Below are positions 58,345 through 64,000 of a stretch of DNA of 64,000 bases, piece by piece. Position 1 is the first letter of the stretch. Each line of letters begins with the position of its first letter. The stretch is from Kushneria avicenniae. Lineage in GTDB: Bacteria > Pseudomonadota > Gammaproteobacteria > Pseudomonadales > Halomonadaceae. The stretch is from the NCBI RefSeq assembly GCF_900112585.1, contig NZ_FOLY01000003.1, positions 496,001 through 560,000 on the forward strand. The letters run 5' to 3'. The notes below the pieces were generated by a model. It made no database searches. It worked only from the letters and a program-made list of their open reading frames with translations, and had not been told where the DNA came from. The position numbers and the translations under genes were made by a program.

Positions 58345-59784
58345 TCAGGGGCGCTCGACAAATCGGCGAATGCCCTCGGCGAGCTGGCGGCCCAGCCGCT
58401 CCAGCGTCTCGCCCTCTACCATGCCGACCCCCAGCACCAGGCCGCGGCGCGGATCATCGTCGCTGCAGACCAGGCTCAACGGTCTGACCACCAGCCGGTA
58501 TTGATTGAGCAGATAGCGGCTCAGGCGCACGTCATCGATCTGCTCGGCGAGCATGACGCACAGCGTGATGGTGCCGGCCGGCGGCGAGACATCGACCACG
58601 CCCGGCAGATCGACCAGAAGGTCATGCAGGGTCTGCTGGCGCTGAAGGTAATCGCGGTTGATGCGCCGACACCAGCGGTCCAGGTCGCCATCGGCCATGA
58701 ACTGTGCCAGCACGGCCTGATCCAGCATGCGGCCTTCACGAAACACTTCACTTCTGACCCGGTTGATGGCGCCGCTCAGCGTGCGCGGCACGACCAGATA
58801 CCCGAGTCGCAGCCCCGGAAACATCAGCTTGGAAAACGAGCCGGCCAGCAGGCAGCGGCCATTGTCGGGAGAGAAGAGCAGATCGCGGTGGCGGCGGTCA
58901 AAGAACTCGTAGTCGTCCTCGATGATCACTTCGGGGGCGAGGCGCTCGACCAGTGCGCGCTTGTCCTCCACCGGCATGTAAACGCTCAAGGGGTAGTGGC
59001 GCGCGCCGGTCAGATACAGCAGACGCGGGGCATGCGCAGCCTTCGGCAGATCCCGATAGCCGACGCCGGGCTGCCAGCGACACCGCGAGATGGCCAGCCC
59101 GGCGGCCTGAAAGACGTTGCGTGCGCCCCAATAGCAGGGGGAATCCATCACCACCCGGTCGCCGTGATCGGCAAGGGCCAGCGCGCACAGCTCGAGGCCG
59201 TGGTGGGTGCCATCGGTGATAATGATCTGCTCGAGCGCACACTCGATGCCGCGCCAGCGGCGCAGAAAATCGGCAATGGCGCGTTTCAGCGGGCCGTAGC
59301 CGCCGCTGGAGTAGGAGAGCAGCAGCGCGTTGTGCGGCACGGTCAGGGTGGCGTAGAGCGCGCGCCAGCGCCGCATCGGAAAGCGGGCAATGTCGGGAAT
59401 GCCGGGCACGAAGGCACCGCTTTGCACCGGGCTGACGGCAGCCGTATGCAAAAGCGCCCGGGCGCGCTGCGAAAGTCCGGCCTCCGGTGTGGTCGCGTGT
59501 TCGGTGGCAGTGACACTTCGCTGGGTCCAGCTGCCGCGCCCGTGCTGGGTCACCAGCAGTCCGCGGCTCTGCAGGTTTTCCATGACGCCGGCCAGCGTGC
59601 TGCGGGCCAGTCCCAGTCGCTGACAGATATGGCGATGGGCCGGCAGACGCTGGCCGTCCTCCCAGAGGGATTCGATCAGCTCGATCAGCGCCTGCTCCAG
59701 ACGTACCTGCTTGCTCAGCCGGGCGGGCTGGCGCTGCCAGGCGTCATCGATGTCGCCCAGCGCCTCTTCAACGGATCGCAGCAT
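58345..59784 (-). CDS. MocR/GabR-type regulator (GntR helix-turn-helix fused to aminotransferase fold)
   Basis: A winged helix (about residues 25-90, LWEDGQRLPAHRHICQRLGL) joined to a fold-type I PLP aminotransferase-like domain (DGTHHGLELCALALADHGD, EDDYEFFDR, GSFSKLMFPGLRLGYL with the PLP lysine). I chose ATG 59784 (479 residues); longer starts at 59820 or 59877 would cover the direct repeats thought to be operators. It is divergent from permease-gabD-gabT. By analogy to GabR it likely senses GABA or a related amine with PLP. Confidence 0.87.
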   Translation of the reverse strand: MLRSVEEALGDIDDAWQRQPARLSKQVRLEQALIELIESLWEDGQRLPAHRHICQRLGLARSTLAGVMENLQSRGLLVTQHGRGSWTQRSVTATEHATTPEAGLSQRARALLHTAAVSPVQSGAFVPGIPDIARFPMRRWRALYATLTVPHNALLLSYSSGGYGPLKRAIADFLRRWRGIECALEQIIITDGTHHGLELCALALADHGDRVVMDSPCYWGARNVFQAAGLAISRCRWQPGVGYRDLPKAAHAPRLLYLTGARHYPLSVYMPVEDKRALVERLAPEVIIEDDYEFFDRRHRDLLFSPDNGRCLLAGSFSKLMFPGLRLGYLVVPRTLSGAINRVRSEVFREGRMLDQAVLAQFMADGDLDRWCRRINRDYLQRQQTLHDLLVDLPGVVDVSPPAGTITLCVMLAEQIDDVRLSRYLLNQYRLVVRPLSLVCSDDDPRRGLVLGVGMVEGETLERLGRQLAEGIRRFVERP

Positions 59785-59837
59785 GGTCAAAATCCCTTCC
59801 GGCAGGGCGTGGAGCGTCATTATGGTCGGCGGGCCGC

Positions 59838-59897
59838 GCAGTGGTCCAGTCAAACGCCCGAGTGGTCCACCTCTCAAGCGCCGGACAGTGGTAGCGT
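59838..59897. promoter_or_regulatory. Direct repeats between the MocR gene and the gab operon (candidate operators)
   Basis: AGTGGTCCA at 59840 and again at 59861, exactly 21 bases apart (two helical turns), with a degenerate third copy AGTGGTAGC at 59887. MocR regulators bind direct repeats. They lie about 55-100 bases from the MocR start and 85-140 bases from the permease start. Confidence 0.55.
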
Positions 59898-59979
59898 GTG
59901 TTCAGGAGCAACAACAAGGCCCGATGCCCAACAGAGACTCCGACTGCCCTGACTGTCCATAACAATTACGGATAACACT

Positions 59980-61401
59980 ATGCAGAGCACCACAACATCA
60001 CGCGAACTGGTACGCGTTCTGGCCCGCGCGGACGTACTGGCCCTGGCCTTTGGCGCCATGATCGGCTGGGGCTGGATCGTTCTGACCGGCGGAGCGATTC
60101 TCGATGCCGGCAGCCTCGGCGCGATCATCGCCTTCATCATCGGCGGCATTGCCGTGCTGCTGGTGGGACTGACCTACGCTGAACTGGCAGCCGCCATGCC
60201 CAAGGTGGGCGGTGAACACGTCTACAGCTATCGCGCCCTGGGGCACTTCGCCTCCTTCGTCTGTACCTGGAGTATCGTGCTGGGCTACATGAGCGTCGTG
60301 TCCTTTGAAGCGGTGGCCCTGCCCACCGTGGTCGAGCAGCTTTTCCCCGGCTATGACGTGGGCCATCTCTGGACGGTGGCCGGCTGGGACGTCAAGGCCA
60401 GCTGGGTCGCGGTCGGCGTCATCGGCTCACTGATCATGATGGCGATCAACTATGTCGGCATCACCACCGCGGCGCTGATCCAGAAGCTGGTGACCGGGCT
60501 GATTCTGGTCGTGGGCGTGCTGTTCATCACCGGCGCGCTCTTTACCGGCGAGGCGGCCAACATGACGCCGCTGTTTAACCATGAGGCCAACGGCGGATTT
60601 GTCGGCGGCATCATGGCGGTGCTGATCATGGTGCCCTTCCTGTTTGTGGGCTTTGACGTCATCCCGCAGGCCGCCGAGGAGATCGATCTGCCGTTTCGTG
60701 ATATCGGCAAGGTGCTGATCGCCTCGGTGCTGATGGCAGTGGTCTGGTATGCGCTGATCGTGCTGGGGACCAGTCTGATGCTCGATCACGACGCGCTGCA
60801 GGGCACGTCGCTGTCGGTGCCGGATGCCATGGCGGCTGTCATGGGCAGCGTCTGGGGCAGCAAGCTGATGGTACTGGCGGGCATCGCCGGCATCATCACC
60901 AGCTGGAACGCATTCTATATCGGCGGGTCGCGGGCGATCTATGCGCTGGCGCACTCCGGCATGCTACCGGCCTTTCTCGGCAGGCTGCATCCGAAGTACA
61001 AGACGCCCACCAACGCCATCATCATGATGGGGCTGTTGTCGGCGATCGCGCCCTTTCTGGGCCGTCCGGCCATGGTGTGGCTGGTGGATGCCGGCGGTCT
61101 GGGCATCGTGATCGCCTATCTGGTCGTGGCGCTCTCCTTTCTGGTGCTTCGAAAGCGCGAGCCCGAAATGGAACGTCCCTTCAAGGTGGGCAACGGTCAG
61201 GTGGTCGGCGTGCTGGCGGTCGTGCTCTCGCTGGGCATGGTCTTTTTGTACCTGCCGGGCAGTCCGTCGGCGCTGACCGGCATCGAGTGGGGGGTGTTCG
61301 GCGGCTGGATGGTCTTCGGGTTTGCAATGTATTTCTTCGCGCTCAATCGCTACGGGCGGGCGTTCAGTGACCGGGTCATGCAGGACGTTTATCAGCGCTG
61401 A
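59980..61401 (+). CDS. APC-family amino-acid permease
   Basis: A 473-residue, 12-helix inner-membrane transporter. The N-terminal substrate-site motif is AFGAMIGWGWIVLTGGAI, and the EAVALPTVVEQL and AEEIDLPFRDIG loops are typical of APC superfamily permeases. It precedes gabD and gabT, so uptake of GABA or a related omega-amino acid or polyamine product is inferred. Confidence 0.9.
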   Translation: MQSTTTSRELVRVLARADVLALAFGAMIGWGWIVLTGGAILDAGSLGAIIAFIIGGIAVLLVGLTYAELAAAMPKVGGEHVYSYRALGHFASFVCTWSIVLGYMSVVSFEAVALPTVVEQLFPGYDVGHLWTVAGWDVKASWVAVGVIGSLIMMAINYVGITTAALIQKLVTGLILVVGVLFITGALFTGEAANMTPLFNHEANGGFVGGIMAVLIMVPFLFVGFDVIPQAAEEIDLPFRDIGKVLIASVLMAVVWYALIVLGTSLMLDHDALQGTSLSVPDAMAAVMGSVWGSKLMVLAGIAGIITSWNAFYIGGSRAIYALAHSGMLPAFLGRLHPKYKTPTNAIIMMGLLSAIAPFLGRPAMVWLVDAGGLGIVIAYLVVALSFLVLRKREPEMERPFKVGNGQVVGVLAVVLSLGMVFLYLPGSPSALTGIEWGVFGGWMVFGFAMYFFALNRYGRAFSDRVMQDVYQR

Positions 61402-61427
61402 ATCCTTGAAAAGTGAGGTTGGTCCAC

Positions 61428-62876
61428 ATGCAGGACATTGAATTCAAAAGCCAGCGGGCCGCCGCGCTGATCGGCGGGCACTGGAAGGAAGGCGCTCGAC
61501 AGTTTGCGGTCAACAACCCGGCCACCGGCGAACTGATCGCCAATGTGGCCGACCTGGGTGCCGAGGAGACCCGTGAGGCGGTCGGCGCGGCCGAGACGGC
61601 ACTGGCGGACTGGCGAAAAACGCCGGCAAAGGAGCGCTCTCGGCTGCTGCGTCGCTGGTTCGATCTGGTAGTTGAAAACACCGACAGACTGGCGCGCCTG
61701 ATGACGCTTGAGCAGGGCAAGCCGCTGGCAGAGTCCCGCGGGGAAGTCGGCTATGGCGCCTCGTTCATCGAATTCTACGCTGAAGAGGCCAAGCGCATCG
61801 CCGGCGAAACCCTGCCGGGTCACGGCGCGGACAAGCGGATTCTGGTGGTGCGCGAGCCGATCGGCGTGGTCGCGGCCATTACGCCCTGGAACTTTCCGCT
61901 GGCGATGATCACCCGCAAGTGTGCCCCGGCGCTGGCCGCCGGCTGCACGGTGGTGATCAAACCGGCCGAGGCCACGCCGCTGACCGCCCTGGCGCTGGCC
62001 GCGCTGGCGCTGGAAGCCGGTATCCCGCAAGGCGCCATCAATGTGGTCACCGCCCAGAGTCCCGCCGCCGTGGGCGAGGTGCTGACCACGGACCCGCGGG
62101 TGCGCAAGGTCTCCTTCACAGGCTCGACCCCGGTGGGCAAGACGCTGCTGGCGCAGTGTGCCTCCACGGTCAAGAAGACCGCCATGGAGCTGGGCGGCAA
62201 CGCGCCCTTTATCGTTTTTGACGATGCCGATCTCGATGCTGCTGTCGAGGGCGCCATCGCGTCGAAATACCGCAACGCCGGTCAGACCTGCGTCTGCACC
62301 AATCGCTTTCTGGTGCAGTCCGGCGTGTACGACGCCTTCGTCGAGAAACTGGCCGCCCGTGTTCGTGAACTCAGGGTCGGCAACGGTCTCGAGGAAGGCA
62401 CCACGATCGGGCCGCTGATCAATCAGGGCGCCGTTGACAAGATCAGTGATCACGTCAGCGATGCGCTTGGCAAGGGCGCTCGACTGGTGGAGGGCGGAGA
62501 GAAGCACGCGCTGGGACACTCGTTCTACGCCCCGACCGTGCTGGCCGATGTGACGCCCGATATGGCCGTCGCCCATGAGGAGACCTTCGGGCCGTTGGCA
62601 GCCGTCTTTCGCTTTGACCAGGATGATCAGGCCATCGCGATGGCCAACGATACGCCCTTTGGCCTGGCGGCCTACTTCTATGCCCGCGACTACAAGCGCA
62701 TCTGGCATGTGATGGAAGCGCTGGAGTACGGCATGGTGGCCGTCAACGAAGGGTTGTTGTCGACCGAGCTGGCACCCTTTGGCGGAATCAAGGAGTCAGG
62801 GCTGGGTCGGGAAGGTTCGCACCATGGACTGGAGGAGTTTACCGAGCTCAAGTATGTCTGTCTTGGCGGCCTTTAA
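61428..62876 (+). CDS. gabD: Succinate-semialdehyde dehydrogenase (NADP+) GabD
   Basis: Oxidises succinate semialdehyde to succinate, the second step of GABA breakdown. The 482-residue product equals E. coli GabD in length. Active-site Glu lies in MELGGNAPFIVFDDAD and catalytic Cys in GQTCVCTNRF (about residue 287); ITPWNFPLAM and FTGSTPVG are NAD(P) landmarks. ATG 61428 has AGG upstream; GTG 61413 is the alternative. The true substrate might be another semialdehyde. Confidence 0.93.
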   Translation: MQDIEFKSQRAAALIGGHWKEGARQFAVNNPATGELIANVADLGAEETREAVGAAETALADWRKTPAKERSRLLRRWFDLVVENTDRLARLMTLEQGKPLAESRGEVGYGASFIEFYAEEAKRIAGETLPGHGADKRILVVREPIGVVAAITPWNFPLAMITRKCAPALAAGCTVVIKPAEATPLTALALAALALEAGIPQGAINVVTAQSPAAVGEVLTTDPRVRKVSFTGSTPVGKTLLAQCASTVKKTAMELGGNAPFIVFDDADLDAAVEGAIASKYRNAGQTCVCTNRFLVQSGVYDAFVEKLAARVRELRVGNGLEEGTTIGPLINQGAVDKISDHVSDALGKGARLVEGGEKHALGHSFYAPTVLADVTPDMAVAHEETFGPLAAVFRFDQDDQAIAMANDTPFGLAAYFYARDYKRIWHVMEALEYGMVAVNEGLLSTELAPFGGIKESGLGREGSHHGLEEFTELKYVCLGGL

Positions 62877-62902
62877 TCGCTGCACATCAAAGGAGATCGC
62901 GC

Positions 62903-64000
62903 ATGAATAATAGTGAACTCAATGAGCTGAAAAAACGCTATGTCGCCAACGGCGCGGCAAGCATGGACGGCCATTTCGCCGACCGCGCCGAAAACGCCGA
63001 GCTGTGGGACGTCGATGGCAAGCGCTTTATCGACTTTGCCGGCGGTATCGGCGTGCTCAACATCGGCCATCGCCACCCGAAGGTGGTCGAGGCGGTCAAG
63101 GCGCAGCTCGATCGAGTCATGCACACCTGCCAGACGGTCATGCCTTATGAAGGTTACGTGAAGGTGGCCGAGAAGCTCAGCCACCTCACGCCGGTACGTG
63201 GGCATGCCAAGGTCATGCTGGCCAACTCCGGTGCCGAGGCGCTGGAAAACGCCGTGAAGGTGGCGCGTGCGGCGACCGGTCGTTCGGGTGTGATCTGCTT
63301 CACCGGCGGTTATCACGGTCGTACCTTCATGACCATGGCCATGAACGGCAAGGTCGCGCCCTATCGTACCGACTTTGGCCCGATGCCGGGACAGGTCTAT
63401 CGCGCGCCCTATCCGGTCGAATCAATCGGTGTCAGCGAGGAAGAGGCGCTGCGCGGGCTGAAAATGACCTTCAAGACCGATGCCAATCCGAAGGACACCG
63501 CCGCGATCGTCATCGAGCCGGTGCTGGGCGAAGGCGGTTTCCATGCCGCGTCGCCGAGCTTCATGAAGGCGCTGCGCGAGATCTGCGACGAGCACGGCAT
63601 TTTGCTGATCGTTGACGAGGTTCAGTCCGGCTTTGGCCGTACCGGCAAGCTGTTCGCCATCGAGCACACCGGCGTCGAGCCTGACATCATGACCATGGCC
63701 AAGAGCATGGGCGATGGTATGCCGATTTCTGCCGTGGTCGGCACCGACCGCGTGATGGATGCTTCGGGCGGTAATTCGCTCGGCGGTACCTACACCGGTA
63801 GCCCGGTGTCCTGCGCTGCCGTGCTGGCCGTACTGGAGGTGTTCGAAGAGGAGAACATCCTCGAGAAGAGCCTGGCACTGGGCGAGAAGCTCGGCGAGCG
63901 GTTCCAGCAGTGGGAGCGCAGCTTTGATGTCGTGCGCAATTCGCGTCATCTGGGGGCCATGGCGGCCATCGACCTGGTCCGCCCCGACGGCGAGCCGGAT
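62903..64000 (+). CDS. gabT: 4-aminobutyrate aminotransferase GabT (partial, cut by window end)
   Basis: Class-III PLP transaminase turning GABA and 2-oxoglutarate to succinate semialdehyde and glutamate. The first 366 of about 425 residues are visible: DVDGKRFIDFAGGIGVLNIGHRHP, NSGAEALENAVKVARAATGR, FTGGYHGRTFM, VDEVQSGFGRTGKLFA, and PLP lysine in TMAKSMGDGMPI at about residue 267. AAAGGAG precedes ATG 62903, 26 bases after gabD. The C-terminus lies beyond base 64000. Confidence 0.94.
   Translation, partial: MNNSELNELKKRYVANGAASMDGHFADRAENAELWDVDGKRFIDFAGGIGVLNIGHRHPKVVEAVKAQLDRVMHTCQTVMPYEGYVKVAEKLSHLTPVRGHAKVMLANSGAEALENAVKVARAATGRSGVICFTGGYHGRTFMTMAMNGKVAPYRTDFGPMPGQVYRAPYPVESIGVSEEEALRGLKMTFKTDANPKDTAAIVIEPVLGEGGFHAASPSFMKALREICDEHGILLIVDEVQSGFGRTGKLFAIEHTGVEPDIMTMAKSMGDGMPISAVVGTDRVMDASGGNSLGGTYTGSPVSCAAVLAVLEVFEEENILEKSLALGEKLGERFQQWERSFDVVRNSRHLGAMAAIDLVRPDGEPD

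Noticed and set aside
58321-59952. 543-codon plus-strand frame opposite the MocR gene
   Set aside because: Mirror of a well-supported MocR protein; no motifs or Shine-Dalgarno.

Overview
The window is a chromosomal segment of a moderately high-GC gammaproteobacterium. Gene content and order (GtsABCD-type sugar ABC transporter, HemJ, PqiABC, GabDT with a MocR regulator, ErpA, E. coli-numbered beta-carbonic anhydrase) suggest the Halomonadaceae/Oceanospirillales group. Genus and species cannot be fixed from sequence reading alone. No tRNA, rRNA, CRISPR array, insertion sequence or prophage was seen.

The segment spans the replication-origin neighbourhood. The classical block rpmH-rnpA-yidC-mnmE-mnmG keeps its order and orientation (all minus strand) but is opened up. 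About 10 kb separates yidC (42.6-44.3 kb) from mnmE (31.3-32.6 kb), and about 30 kb separates mnmE from mnmG, which runs off the left edge. yidD is absent between rnpA and yidC. To the right, dnaA-dnaN-recF-gyrB runs on the plus strand. DnaA-box-rich intergenic DNA occurs upstream of mnmG (about 1.56-2.06 kb, with an AT-rich core) and between rpmH and dnaA (44.9-45.2 kb). This is the E. coli-like arrangement, with oriC beside mnmG and dnaA about 43 kb away, so the mnmG-side region is the leading oriC candidate. A third, inverted pair of perfect DnaA boxes lies between thiE and hemL.

Layout: mnmG, erpA and a ClC channel (0-4.5 kb); tetrapyrrole and thiamine genes hemJ-thiD-thiE-hemL (4.5-7.8 kb); an APH/P-loop kinase fusion (7.9-9.5 kb); a carbonic anhydrase plus SulP transporter bracketed by two paralogous CsgD/LuxR-type regulators (9.5-13.6 kb); rdgB-hemW, an OmpA-like lipoprotein and rlmJ (13.9-17.3 kb); pqiABC and a heterodimeric ABC exporter (17.4-24.8 kb); a CDF metal exporter, a lipoate ligase with its accessory domain at the N-terminus, an MFS exporter and a PhzF protein (25-29.2 kb); a low-GC two-gene cassette (XRE-ImmA peptidase plus DUF4411 PIN-like protein, a probable toxin-antitoxin pair) against the 3' end of mnmE (29.5-31.2 kb); flavin reductase, pgm, a LysR regulator and NAD-formate dehydrogenase (32.8-37.7 kb); nadC-nadA with a perfect palindrome at the nadA promoter and a Nudix-like NrtR-type regulator nearby (37.8-42.5 kb); yidC-rnpA-rpmH and dnaA-gyrB (42.6-51.6 kb); an unusual compact operon of an arginase-like protein, a short SbcB-like exonuclease and a C39-like cysteine-protease fold (51.7-53.7 kb); gtsABCD sugar uptake (54-58.3 kb); and a MocR regulator divergent from permease-gabD-gabT, a GABA or related amino-acid catabolic unit cut by the right edge.

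The items most worth a second look are the two-regulator carbonic anhydrase/SulP module with its palindrome-rich 423-bp control region, the arginase-like/nuclease/C39 operon, the dual DnaA-box regions, the NrtR-NAD circuit, the spaced repeats upstream of pqiA, and the direct repeats between the MocR gene and the gab operon.
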